Shown here: positions 1 to 10,427 of the stretch, one piece after another
Layout of the letters: each line of letters starts with the position of its first letter
Position numbering within the stretch: the stretch's first letter is position 1
DNA from: Aureliella helgolandensis
GTDB lineage: Bacteria > Planctomycetota > Planctomycetia > Pirellulales > Pirellulaceae
Length of the DNA: 64,000 nt
Assembly (NCBI RefSeq): GCF_007752135.1
Contig: NZ_CP036298.1
Coordinates: 806,001-870,000 of the forward strand
Direction: 5' to 3'
Position numbers and translations under genes: made by a program
Notes under the pieces: model-generated
What the model was told of the DNA's origin: nothing
Databases searched by the model: none
What the model saw: only the letters and a program-made list of their open reading frames with translations

Positions 1-2
1 TC

Positions 3-290
3 TTTGGTTCGCTGCTGCTGGTCATGCTCCTCAGTCTGCAACTCTGGTTGGCCGGAATTAGCACTGGAAATTGGCAATGGGCCTGGTGGTGCGACTATAT
101 CGCTCTTCCCGTCTCACTTTGGTGCGTTGGGTTGTTCTTGGCGGTTTTTCGGTTTCTCAACTACATCGACGTTCGAATCCGACTTGAGGGCTGGGAGATT
201 GAGTTGTTGATGCGGGCCGAAGGCGCCCGTCTCAAACCACTGGCCAATAAATTGAACTCAGGTGCCATTCAAGAACAGGCGGCTCTATGA
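3..290 (+). CDS. Membrane protein, C-terminal part (cut by window start)
   Basis: The reading frame is open from the first bases, so this is the 3' end of a longer gene. Two hydrophobic stretches are visible, followed by a soluble tail with the sequence YIDVRIRLEGWEIELLMRAE. I recall similar tails in planctomycete and actinobacterial multi-spanning membrane proteins encoded just before DUF4129 genes, but I do not know their function. The stop codon overlaps the start of the DUF4129 gene by 4 bp, so the two are probably translationally coupled and part of the MoxR/DUF58 operon that follows. The family cannot be named from this fragment. Confidence 0.7.
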   Translation, partial: FGSLLLVMLLSLQLWLAGISTGNWQWAWWCDYIALPVSLWCVGLFLAVFRFLNYIDVRIRLEGWEIELLMRAEGARLKPLANKLNSGAIQEQAAL

Positions 291-1132
291 TTCGCAAATC
301 TCTTTTGCTGCTGTTGCTGGCTCTGCTGTCTGTGGGAGGCGGATTGGATATCGCGCAGGCAGAGTCCACTCAAATCGATGCGCGATCTGCGTGGAGGGCA
401 ATGCCAAAGACGAATTGGTATGACAAGAAAACGGAGCAGTATCTTCCGCCTGAAGTCGCTGAGCTCCAAGATAATCCGCTACGCTCCGACGGACGACAAG
501 CTGCGCCGGAGGATTCTTCTTCCACCAGTCGCACGTGGGCGGACTGGTGGGACTCCCTCGATTTCGGCAGCGGTTGGGGCAAAGTTGGGACATTTCTGTA
601 TTACTTCTTGCGGGTCATGGTGATCGTAGTGATCGTGGTTTTAGTGCTGGCAATCTTGAGTCTGCTGGGGTGGTATTCGTTGCGAGACTATGTTCCCAGT
701 CGCTTTCAGGAACGCGACGACGCAATGAACCGAAAAATCGATCCTGCACGGATGGTGGATTTGCCCTTCGAGGTGCAACAGTCGGTTGGAGATCCACTAG
801 AGGCAGCCCGTGCGGCCATGAAAGATGGTGACTACAGCCTGGGGGTCCTCTACCTTTATGGATACATGCTGCTCGTGCTCGATCGGGAACGCAAGCTGCA
901 TCTGCAGAAAGGAAAGACCAATCGCATGTACCTTAAGGAAGTGAAGACGCAGCCTGAGCTGCACAGCATTCTCGAGACGACAGTTCTCGCCTTTGAGGAT
1001 ACTTTTTTCGGGAAGCATGTGATCGAGCGTGAGCGTTGTCTTGCGCTGTGGAATCAGTTGGACGAGTTTCACCAACTGGCCACTTCCGTCGCTTCACCCA
1101 CCGTTACTCAAGCTGTTTTGGCAGGAGTCTAA
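287..1132 (+). CDS. DUF4129 domain protein with signal peptide
   Basis: 281 residues. A signal peptide (about residues 1-25, rich in Leu) is followed by an exported linker, one membrane segment at about residues 102-130, and a cytoplasmic C-terminal domain (about 175-265) containing YSLGVLYLYGYMLLVLDRER and the Trp/Phe-rich end typical of DUF4129. DUF4129 proteins are regularly encoded beside MoxR ATPases and DUF58 proteins. A role in envelope-associated assembly or peptide handling has been suggested, without a proven reaction. It overlaps the upstream membrane gene by 4 bp, and the next gene starts one base after its stop, so it lies in the middle of a compact operon. The domain call rests on context plus overall sequence character. 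Confidence 0.8.
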   Translation: MIRKSLLLLLLALLSVGGGLDIAQAESTQIDARSAWRAMPKTNWYDKKTEQYLPPEVAELQDNPLRSDGRQAAPEDSSSTSRTWADWWDSLDFGSGWGKVGTFLYYFLRVMVIVVIVVLVLAILSLLGWYSLRDYVPSRFQERDDAMNRKIDPARMVDLPFEVQQSVGDPLEAARAAMKDGDYSLGVLYLYGYMLLVLDRERKLHLQKGKTNRMYLKEVKTQPELHSILETTVLAFEDTFFGKHVIERERCLALWNQLDEFHQLATSVASPTVTQAVLAGV

Positions 1133-1133
1133 G

Positions 1134-2588
1134 GTGCGACCCGTGCGTGAAACCTGTGGTTCGATTCGCTTTCGCCGCCCTGCCCGTTCCGTCGCGCGCC
1201 TGACCCAGGGGGGGGGAGGCCGAAGTCTTCTGCTGTTGTTGCTGCTCCTGTGCGGAGGCTGCGGTAGCTGGGACTCTGAGTTCGGGCCGTTTGGAGAGGT
1301 GACGTCGCCTGGCCGCGATCGAGGCTTGAACGGGCTTGGGCTGCATCGCAAGCTTTGGGAACAAGCGGGAGCAAGGTGCTCGACACCTCAGCGACTCTCG
1401 CCCAAACTGGATGATGTCGATGTGATCGTCTTAGTGGGGCAAGGCTATGCGCCACCTGGGAAAATGGCTCGAGACTGGCTCGAAGACTGGCTTGCCGAAG
1501 AGACGGGCAGGACCGTGATCTATTTTGGTCGGGACTTTAACGCCGAAGTCTACTATCGAGAGAAAACACTCGGCATGGAATCCGATGCAGATAGGCGTCG
1601 CGCGGCCGAGGATCTCGCAGGCGTGTTGAGTACGGAGTTAAAGCAGCGTGTCTTCGATCTGTCAGAGAGTACGTTTTGCGGATGGTTTTATCTTGATACT
1701 ACAGCCCCACGACGCGCCTACACTGACTTCAAAGGCCCGTGGGCCGACGCTCTTAACGACCAGCCCGGCGAGTGGTCTGTCGGAGTTACCTTGCATCCGC
1801 CCGAGCCGTCGCGCTGGCAGTCGCAGTTACCAAGCTGGCTAGGAAAGAAAACCAACGGGACCGCTAGTCCACCGCTGGTTCAGCAAGCTGGCCAGTCCGA
1901 TGCCGTTACCCAACGGAGTCAGTGGACCGTTCGGGAGCTCGATAGCCAAGACGCTTGGGATGCGGAATTTGAGGATGTCGCAGTGGACACGGTGCTGCTA
2001 TCGGGAGAGGATGACCGCCCGCTTGTCTACACGCTCAGTGGCGAAGAGTATGCGGGCAGCCAGATTGTGATTGTTGCCAACGGCGCTCCGATGTTGAATG
2101 GTTCGATGGTTGAACCCTTGCAGCAGCGCATTGCCGAAAAAATAGTTACTCAGTGCCTGCCTGCCCAACGCGTTGCCCTGCTGGCCTACGATCGAGCAGG
2201 CTTGCTGATTTCCGATGCGCCCGAACAAGATCCCCGCGGACTTGGCCTGGAGATGCTCACGGTTTGGCCCTTGAGTGCCATTACAATGCCAGCGGCACTC
2301 TTCGGAATCTTGCTTTGCACCGCCCTGCTGCCTATCTTGGGGCGTCCACAGGTCTTGCGCAGACGCAGTGTGAGCGATTTTGGAATGCACGTGGAAGCAA
2401 TAGGTAAGATGCTCAATGCCACGCGTGATCAGCGTTATAGTGAGCAAACCATTCGCGAGTATTTTCGCAAAGTCCGTGGCGAAGCGCCTCCAGAATGGCT
2501 TGAGGCTGAACCGCGGGGAGCAGGTCGTGGTGCACCCAAAGCAAGCGCCAACAACAACTCGCCGGAGCCTCCCGCTAGGTCCCCTTGA
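1134..2588 (+). CDS. DUF4350 domain lipoprotein/membrane protein
   Basis: I start this gene at GTG 1134, one base after the DUF4129 stop; a second GTG at 1143 is equally possible. The open frame extends further upstream but would then overlap the previous gene by about 100 bases. About 484 residues. A run of Leu ending in LLCGGC (about residues 31-43) resembles a lipobox. The body has a Rossmann-like pattern (DVDVIVLVGQGYAPPGKMARDW) matching DUF4350, which is thought to bind ligands like a GATase1-type fold. A second membrane segment lies near residues 375-405, followed by a basic cytoplasmic tail. Its position between DUF4129 and MoxR is the usual arrangement for this family. Function unknown. 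Confidence 0.72.
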   Translation: MRPVRETCGSIRFRRPARSVARLTQGGGGRSLLLLLLLLCGGCGSWDSEFGPFGEVTSPGRDRGLNGLGLHRKLWEQAGARCSTPQRLSPKLDDVDVIVLVGQGYAPPGKMARDWLEDWLAEETGRTVIYFGRDFNAEVYYREKTLGMESDADRRRAAEDLAGVLSTELKQRVFDLSESTFCGWFYLDTTAPRRAYTDFKGPWADALNDQPGEWSVGVTLHPPEPSRWQSQLPSWLGKKTNGTASPPLVQQAGQSDAVTQRSQWTVRELDSQDAWDAEFEDVAVDTVLLSGEDDRPLVYTLSGEEYAGSQIVIVANGAPMLNGSMVEPLQQRIAEKIVTQCLPAQRVALLAYDRAGLLISDAPEQDPRGLGLEMLTVWPLSAITMPAALFGILLCTALLPILGRPQVLRRRSVSDFGMHVEAIGKMLNATRDQRYSEQTIREYFRKVRGEAPPEWLEAEPRGAGRGAPKASANNNSPEPPARSP

Positions 2589-2644
2589 GCCTCAAGCCAG
2601 AACCTCTAATTTTTCTTAGAACCTCCAGCGTAGACGCCGAATAT

Positions 2645-3751
2645 ATGCGAACGACCAAACAATTATTTGAGACCATCTCTACCGAATTGCAGAAACTGTT
2701 TGTCGGACAAGACGAACTGGTACTCTCGACTCTCGTCGCTCTTTTTTCTGGCGGTCATGTATTGATCGAGAGCTTGCCAGGCATGGGCAAGACGCTGTTT
2801 GTGCGAGCGCTGGGGCGCATCCTGGGATGCCATTTTGGACGTATCCAATTCACTGCCGACCTAATGCCTTCGGATATTACCGGAGCGCCTCTGCTGGATG
2901 TCCGAACTCAAGAATTTCACTTTCGACCGGGGCCCGTATTCACCCAAATTCTCTTGGCAGATGAGATCAACCGCTCTCCCGCTAAGACCCATGCGGCCCT
3001 ATTGGAGATCATGCAGGAATATCGGGTGACCGTCGATGGCACCAGCCATGTGATTGAACGCCCCTTTATCGTCCTGGCGACGCAGAACCCGCTCGAAAGC
3101 GAAGGGACTTACAATCTTCCCGAAGCGCAACTCGACCGGTTCATGTTCAAGGTTGTCGTCGAATATCCTGGAGAGTTGGAAGAGGAACGCATCCTGACAT
3201 TGCACAGCCAGCAGATCGATCTCAACCATCGCATCGAAGCTGAACTGCAAGTGGTCACGTCCCCAGCAGAGATCATGAATATCATCGAGTTGAATGCTCA
3301 TGTTCGAATCGAACCCCAGTTGGTGCAGTACATCAACCGAGTGGTGCGGCAAACGCGACAGTGGCCCGCTTTTCATTTAGGGGCTTCTCCGCGTGCGGGC
3401 TTGGCATTGATCCAGGGTGCGCGAACTCTGGCCGCCTTCCGCGGACGGGACTACGCCATCCCGGATGATGTCGTGGACATTGCAATTCCTGCTCTTCGGC
3501 ATCGCGTCATTATGACTGCTGAAGCGGAAGTCGAGGGATTGCGGGTGGATGACCAACTTCAGCTGCTGCTACGCAGTATTGAGGTCCCGCGTGGAATTGA
3601 CAATGCAGCTCCAACCGCGGCAGCACCCTCTTTGCCACCTTCGAACGCCATGGACCCGTCGGTCACAGCACCTCCTGGCACTGCTCACCCCTCACCCCCG
3701 CCAATCCATCAACCAACTCAACCGAAATTGTCCGAAGGGCAAGATTTATGA
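2645..3751 (+). CDS. MoxR family AAA+ ATPase
   Basis: 368 residues from ATG 2645. A TTG at 2585 overlapping the previous stop would add 20 residues that lack family character. Visible AAA+ elements are Walker A (LPGMGKT, about residue 45), Walker B (LLADEINR), sensor 1 (VLATQNP), the arginine-finger region (LPEAQLDRFMF) and a C-terminal lid domain. MoxR ATPases act as chaperone-like remodelling enzymes and often work with vWA-containing DUF58 proteins, as encoded next here. The last 40 residues are Pro/Thr-rich and probably disordered. The stop overlaps the DUF58 start by 4 bp (ATGA), supporting coupled translation. Confidence 0.93.
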   Translation: MRTTKQLFETISTELQKLFVGQDELVLSTLVALFSGGHVLIESLPGMGKTLFVRALGRILGCHFGRIQFTADLMPSDITGAPLLDVRTQEFHFRPGPVFTQILLADEINRSPAKTHAALLEIMQEYRVTVDGTSHVIERPFIVLATQNPLESEGTYNLPEAQLDRFMFKVVVEYPGELEEERILTLHSQQIDLNHRIEAELQVVTSPAEIMNIIELNAHVRIEPQLVQYINRVVRQTRQWPAFHLGASPRAGLALIQGARTLAAFRGRDYAIPDDVVDIAIPALRHRVIMTAEAEVEGLRVDDQLQLLLRSIEVPRGIDNAAPTAAAPSLPPSNAMDPSVTAPPGTAHPSPPPIHQPTQPKLSEGQDL

Positions 3752-5181
3752 ATCCAGGCGCGGGAGATCCTGTTGTTCACTTTTCTTGGTTCGACTGGGG
3801 AATCACGCCATGGACAATCTTGTGCTTGTGCTTGATTCCTTTGATGCTACTTGTTGTCGTGAGGAAGACTTATCCGACCACTCGCTTTGCAGCGCTGGCT
3901 GTGGTGCCCCTACTCCTCGCGCTCCCGCTACCCTGGCTGCCCGACTGGTGGTGGTTGCTCCCAGCTGGATTGGGTGCTGGACTCGCATTCTTGGGATGCA
4001 TCGATTTGCTATCGGTGCCCAACGCAACCCACCTTAGAGTGCATCGCGAGATGGCGCGAGTGAGTTCGCTCGGTAAACGCCACGCGGTGGAGCTGCAAAT
4101 TGACAATAGAGGGAAATCTCCAGTTCGCTTATGCTTGGCTGACGACGCGGTGGATGGACTCTCCATTTCTCCTGAAAAGCACGCTATCACGGTTTCACCT
4201 GGAAAGCGATTGAGCGTCAAGCATGTGATTACTCCGGGAAGGCGTGGTGCGTTTGAATTGCAATTCGTTTACTCCCACCTCTTTAGCCAGGGAGGACTGT
4301 GGCGATTGCATCATGATTTTCCCTGTGTGAGTCAGCTGCATGTCTATCCTGACATTAAGCAGATTGGCGAGTATGCGTTGTTGGCGCGTACCAATCGGCT
4401 CAGTCAAATTGGAGTGCGGCGAACACGAAAAGCTGGGCAAGACAACAATTTTGAACGTCTTCGCGACTTTCAGCATGATGACAATTACAAGCACATCGAT
4501 TGGCGGAGCACGGCTAGGCGTCAAAAGCTGACGGTGCGGCAATTTCAGACAGACCAAAGCCAGCGGGTGATCTTTTTGCTCGATTGCGGCCGCATGATGA
4601 CGAACGAGCATAACGGCCTCAGTCTGCTGGACTATGCCCTCAATTCAGTCCTGATGCTAAGTTACGTTGCACTCAGTCAAGGCGATTCGGTGGGCATGGT
4701 TTGCTTTTCGGACCGGATTCACGCGTATGTCCCTCCGGCGAGTGGCAAGCGGCAGATGAACCGTTTATTGCATGCCGGCTTTGATCAGTTCCCGGAGCTC
4801 GTGCAATCGCGGTTCGACGAGGCATTTCTCTATCTCTCGCAGCACTGTCGGAAACGCTCCCTGGTCGTGCTGGTGTCGAATGTGATTGACCAAGTGAATG
4901 CGCAGCAGATCGAAAACTATATGCAAAATTTGGTGGGATGCCACTTGCCCTTGTTGGTGTTGCTGCGCGATCATCGACTGTTCGACGCGGCCGATAATCC
5001 CGCTCCCGATCCGTTGGTGTTGAGCCGCAGCGCGGCTGCCAGCCAAATACTCTTGTGGCGCCATCAAGTCATTCGCGGCATGAGAGCCCGCGGTGCGCTG
5101 ACGCTCGATGTATTCCCGGATGAGATGACCAGTCCTCTAGTGAACCAGTATCTGGAAGTCAAAGCCCGCCATTTGTTGTAG
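3748..5181 (+). CDS. DUF58 domain protein (vWA-like)
   Basis: 477 residues. Two hydrophobic segments near the N-terminus (about residues 15-75) are followed by a beta-rich extracytoplasmic-type region and then the DUF58 core, with RDFQHDDNYKHIDWRSTARR at about residue 245 and a vWA-like domain after it (VIFLLDCGRMM, then GDSVGMVCFSDRI). DUF58 proteins are the usual partners of MoxR ATPases. The metal-ion-dependent adhesion site is weak (DCGRMM rather than DxSxS), which is common in DUF58. The gene is the last of the operon; the next gene is convergent, 138 bp away. The family is certain, the cellular role is not. Confidence 0.9.
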   Translation: MNPGAGDPVVHFSWFDWGITPWTILCLCLIPLMLLVVVRKTYPTTRFAALAVVPLLLALPLPWLPDWWWLLPAGLGAGLAFLGCIDLLSVPNATHLRVHREMARVSSLGKRHAVELQIDNRGKSPVRLCLADDAVDGLSISPEKHAITVSPGKRLSVKHVITPGRRGAFELQFVYSHLFSQGGLWRLHHDFPCVSQLHVYPDIKQIGEYALLARTNRLSQIGVRRTRKAGQDNNFERLRDFQHDDNYKHIDWRSTARRQKLTVRQFQTDQSQRVIFLLDCGRMMTNEHNGLSLLDYALNSVLMLSYVALSQGDSVGMVCFSDRIHAYVPPASGKRQMNRLLHAGFDQFPELVQSRFDEAFLYLSQHCRKRSLVVLVSNVIDQVNAQQIENYMQNLVGCHLPLLVLLRDHRLFDAADNPAPDPLVLSRSAAASQILLWRHQVIRGMRARGALTLDVFPDEMTSPLVNQYLEVKARHLL

Positions 5182-5319
5182 TGCAAGCGGCGGACGTGGT
5201 GCGCAGCGGGGAAGCGACCGTAGCCGAAAATATCATGGCCAGGGGGGCACGCGCACGACTGAAGTCTGAGACTTCGCCGCGCTGTTTGGTGAGAAAATTC
5301 TCAATCGCCCCATCAACTG

Positions 5320-7113
5320 CTACTCGTCGTAGGAGTTCAACTCCAGCCACTTTTCCTCGGCTTCTCCCAGGTCCATTTCGACAGCTTTTACTTCGTTGTG
5401 CAATTTCAGTGCATGGTCTGGGTCGGTAGCGGTCATCAATTGATCGTTCAATTCGCGACGTTGCGCGTCGAGCGCCACCACGACTTTTTCGAGTCGTTTC
5501 AGTTCCTTCTGCAGCTTGCGTGGATCCATGGCTGGTTCAGTAGAATCCTTGCCAGATCCCTTGCCTGACTTCGACGCATTCTTCTTCGATTTCTGACCCG
5601 ACGTTACGCCTCGTGCACGCTCACCCTCTTCGATCTCTTTGTTGACGTAGTACAGGTAGCCATCGTAGTCGCCGCTGTAATTCTTGGCAGTCCCGTCTCG
5701 CACTTCCACAATGTTGGTCGCCAAGCGGCGCATGAAGTGACGATCGTGACTGGTGAAGATCACCGTACCGCGGTACTCAAGCAGCGCCTCGACCAACGAT
5801 TCAACGGTCTCTACATCCAAGTGGTTACCAGGCTCGTCGAGAACGAGGATGTTGTAGGGGCCCAGCAGCAGGCCCGCCATGCAAAGTCGGGCGCGTTCAC
5901 CACCGGACAGCACTTTGACCTTCTTGCGAACATGCTCATTGCGAAACAGAAGCGAGCCGGCCACGGCCAAGATCATTTGATTGGTTGTTCCCGCGATGGC
6001 TTTGTATTCCAGGTACTCGAGAACGGTCTGGTTGGGATCCAAACTGCTGTAGACGTGTTGGGCGTAGACTCCAATATCGCAACCGTGGCCCCATTTGGCT
6101 TCCCCGCCCAGAGGCGTTAGCGAGCCGACGATCGTCCGGAGTAGAGTGGTTTTGCCTTGCCCGTTATCGCCCACGATGGCAGCGCGTTGGCCGTGTTCAA
6201 TTTCGAGCTTGATCTCAGTGGCAACGGTTCGATCGGGATAGCCGATGGATAAGTCGTTTAACCGCAGTGCGGGGCCCTTGCGTGGCACGACGATCGGTGC
6301 GCGAATCGAAGCCGTTGGCAGTTCTTCTTCGATCTCCAAGGTCTGTAGACGCTCGAGCTGTTTTCCTTTGGAGCGAGCTTGGCTTGCTGTACTGGCGCGA
6401 GCTCGATTCTTATCGATGAACTGTTGCAGCTTCTTTTGCTTAGCTAGAACGGCCGCATTGACCCGCTCATCATGCTCGCGGCGCTCCGCCTGATACTCCA
6501 GGAAGGCTTCAATCTTACCCGGGTACATCGTCAGCTTGCCACGCGTGAGATCGAGCGTGTGATCGCAAGTCGCTTGCAGGAATGTTCGATCGTGGGAGAC
6601 GATTAAAGCGGCTTGGTTAAAATTCTGCAGAAAATGCTCGAGCAAGATCTGGGTGCGAACGTCGAGAAAGTTAGTCGGCTCATCCAGGAGCAACAAATTG
6701 GGTTCGTGCAGCAGCAATGCCGCCAGCTTTACGCGGGTCTGCCAGCCTCCCGACAAAGCTGAAATGGGGCCGTTGAGATAGTCCCCCTTGAGCTCGAATT
6801 GGCCAGCTACCTCTCCGCATTTCCAGTCGGGTTGCCCACTATCGCGGACCAGAAAGTCCATGGCCGATTCCGTCGGTTGGAAGGGATCGTGCTGACGCAA
6901 ATACCCCACTTTGAGGTTGGAGCTGCGAATGACTTCCCCTTTTTCCAGCTCCTCTTCGTCCAACAGCACTCGCAGAAGAGTCGACTTGCCCGCGCCATTG
7001 CGACCCACGAAGCCAACTTTCACCCCATCGGTCAGCGTGGCTTCCGCGTCGTCCAGCAGGCGTTGCATGCCATAACTCTTTTCCGCGCCACGAATTTGTA
7101 GTAATACGCCCAT
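5320..7113 (-). CDS. ABC-F family ATPase (translation-type, Uup/YheS-like)
   Basis: 597 residues without membrane segments. There are two ABC domains in tandem. The first has Walker A GRNGAGKST, signature LSGGWQTRVK and Walker B LLLLDEPTNFLD; the second has GDNGQGKTT, LSGGERARL and VLDEPGNHLD. The Gly replacing Thr in the second EPTNHLD motif is a small deviation. A charged linker (P-site tRNA-interaction motif region, about residues 235-285) joins the domains, and a Lys/Glu-rich C-terminal coiled coil of roughly 80 residues follows. ABC-F proteins bind the ribosomal E site and rescue stalled or slow peptide bond formation. The gene is single, convergent with the DUF58 operon. Confidence 0.93.
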   Translation of the reverse strand: MGVLLQIRGAEKSYGMQRLLDDAEATLTDGVKVGFVGRNGAGKSTLLRVLLDEEELEKGEVIRSSNLKVGYLRQHDPFQPTESAMDFLVRDSGQPDWKCGEVAGQFELKGDYLNGPISALSGGWQTRVKLAALLLHEPNLLLLDEPTNFLDVRTQILLEHFLQNFNQAALIVSHDRTFLQATCDHTLDLTRGKLTMYPGKIEAFLEYQAERREHDERVNAAVLAKQKKLQQFIDKNRARASTASQARSKGKQLERLQTLEIEEELPTASIRAPIVVPRKGPALRLNDLSIGYPDRTVATEIKLEIEHGQRAAIVGDNGQGKTTLLRTIVGSLTPLGGEAKWGHGCDIGVYAQHVYSSLDPNQTVLEYLEYKAIAGTTNQMILAVAGSLLFRNEHVRKKVKVLSGGERARLCMAGLLLGPYNILVLDEPGNHLDVETVESLVEALLEYRGTVIFTSHDRHFMRRLATNIVEVRDGTAKNYSGDYDGYLYYVNKEIEEGERARGVTSGQKSKKNASKSGKGSGKDSTEPAMDPRKLQKELKRLEKVVVALDAQRRELNDQLMTATDPDHALKLHNEVKAVEMDLGEAEEKWLELNSYDE

Positions 7114-7439
7114 CCGACTTCAGTTCGATTCCCAAAAACGCTTGAATTTACCATGTGCAATGTGGGTAGTTGTCTACCATCTTTGGGCAATTTGAGCAAC
7201 CTCCGCCCCCTAGATGTCCTGGCAGCGGTGGGCTCGGCGCGTCTCTTGGGGGCCAATGGCTATAGTGCCAAGCGGGGGAAATGCGGCCGCTCTGTGGGTG
7301 CGCGTCGGAGCTCCATTTTTGCTAAAACTGAAGCTGCGGTGCACTCGACTTCTGGTTCGTACTCGGTACTGTCACGCGCATCGCTGCCCCAAAGCTTGTT
7401 TTAAGTGCCCCTTCGGTCCCCCCTCTCAAAGAGCACCCC
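7114..7439. other. Intergenic region between divergent genes
   Basis: 326 bases separate the starts of the ABC-F ATPase (leftward) and the glycosidase (rightward), so promoters for both should lie here. I see short open frames on the plus strand but none with family character, and no clear hairpin or repeat. Confidence 0.5.
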
Positions 7440-8912
7440 ATGTCGACCCCGCCCATCCGCTGGCTAGCGTTAGCTTGTGTAATGATCTGTTTTTTGCCGC
7501 ATACACTCAGGGCACAAGCACCTTCCAAGAGTCAAGAATCTCATTTCCAGCTCCATCCTGACAATTCTCGTTACTTCCTCTTTCGTGGAAAACCAACGGT
7601 ATTGGTGACGTCGGCGGAACACTATGGCGTTTTGCTCAACCGAAAATTTGACTTCGAAGCCTATTTCGCAGAGCTCTCTAGTCACGGTCTGAACCACTCT
7701 CGCGTCTTCAGCGGCGTTTATCGCGAAATCATCGGTTCCTTCGGAATTACTCAAAATCCACTGGCTCCCTTAGACCGTGATTACCTTTCTCCATGGGCGA
7801 GGGCCACCCACGGCAAGGCGGGGGATGAGCGGAAGTTTGATCTCGAGCAATGGGATCCCGAATACTTCGAGAGGTTGCATGCCTTGGTTGCCTCGGCATC
7901 GCGTCATGCCATTGTGCTTGAACTGACTTTGTTTTGTCCGATGTACGAACCCGCACTGTGGGATGTAAACCCGATGAACGTTCGTAACAATGTCAATGGA
8001 GTTGGAGATTGCAGCTTCACGGAGTGCTACTCGGTTGAGCGGCAAGATTTGCTGGATGTTCAGATTCGGCTGGTGGAAAAGCTGGTTGCTGAATTGGCTC
8101 CGTACGACAATTTGTACTACGAAGTGTGCAACGAGCCCTACGTCAAGCAAGTCCCCGAAGCATGGCAGCGACGGATCATCGACGCTATCGTGGCAGCCCA
8201 GGATGACGTCGGATGCCAGAAGTTAATTTCCATCAACGTGGCTAACGGCTCCGCCAGAGTCGTGGAACCTCATCCAGCGATTTCTCTTTTCAACTTTCAC
8301 TATTGCCACCCACCCAAAGCGGTTGCAGAAAACTGGCATCTCAATAAAGCCATTGGCGAGAATGAAACTGGTTTTCGCGGAGCAGCAGATTTCATCTATC
8401 GCACCGAGGGCTGGGATTTCATGCTTGCTGGTGGCGCTTTGTACAACAACCTCGACTATTCTTTCAGCGCCGAGCATCCCGACGGTTCACTCACTGGATA
8501 CAAATCTCCAGGTGGCGGCAGCCGTGCGCTGCGTTCTCAATTAGGGCTTCTGAAGCGGTCCCTTGAGACTCTCCCGTTGACTCAGCTGGAGCCCCAAACT
8601 GGCGATTTTGTTTCTGCTTCGATGGGGCTTCAGGCTTCCGCCATTGGAAGTGCCAAACATGGTTATTTGGTCTATGTGCATGTCGCACTGCCAGGCAAAC
8701 TCAAGAACATGCCGCTCGATGAGTTTCGCCAGCCGATCGCTGAGGCCTCGCTCACGATGCAGTTGCCTGAGGGGAAGTACCAGGTCTTCCTGCTTGATCC
8801 GCGTAGTGGCAGCAAGACGGAGCTGGAGGTCATTTCCAGTCGAGGTGGTCCGGTGACTCTCCCTCTTCCCACGTTCCGTACCGATACGGCTCTGCTGCTA
8901 ATTCGCCAGTAG
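7440..8912 (+). CDS. Secreted TIM-barrel glycoside hydrolase (clan GH-A type)
   Basis: 490 residues with an N-terminal signal peptide (about 1-25, ending LRAQA). The body fits a cellulase-like (beta/alpha)8 barrel: it begins with the FLFRGKPTVLVTSAEHYG opening seen in secreted GH5-like and DUF4038-like proteins, has the acid/base motif YYEVCNEPY (Glu232) at the end of strand 4, and a GENE motif (Glu307 or Glu309) in the position expected for the nucleophile at strand 7. A small beta-rich C-terminal domain follows from about residue 390. The substrate cannot be read from the sequence; a plant or algal polysaccharide is plausible. The gene stands alone and ends 9 bases before the end of the convergent DUF1501 gene. 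Confidence 0.8.
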   Translation: MSTPPIRWLALACVMICFLPHTLRAQAPSKSQESHFQLHPDNSRYFLFRGKPTVLVTSAEHYGVLLNRKFDFEAYFAELSSHGLNHSRVFSGVYREIIGSFGITQNPLAPLDRDYLSPWARATHGKAGDERKFDLEQWDPEYFERLHALVASASRHAIVLELTLFCPMYEPALWDVNPMNVRNNVNGVGDCSFTECYSVERQDLLDVQIRLVEKLVAELAPYDNLYYEVCNEPYVKQVPEAWQRRIIDAIVAAQDDVGCQKLISINVANGSARVVEPHPAISLFNFHYCHPPKAVAENWHLNKAIGENETGFRGAADFIYRTEGWDFMLAGGALYNNLDYSFSAEHPDGSLTGYKSPGGGSRALRSQLGLLKRSLETLPLTQLEPQTGDFVSASMGLQASAIGSAKHGYLVYVHVALPGKLKNMPLDEFRQPIAEASLTMQLPEGKYQVFLLDPRSGSKTELEVISSRGGPVTLPLPTFRTDTALLLIRQ

Positions 8913-8921
8913 GTGCGTCAA

Positions 8922-10394
<1,473 letters not shown>

Positions 10395-10427
10395 GAATGC
10401 GTTTCCTGTTTGATACGAAAAAGGAGG

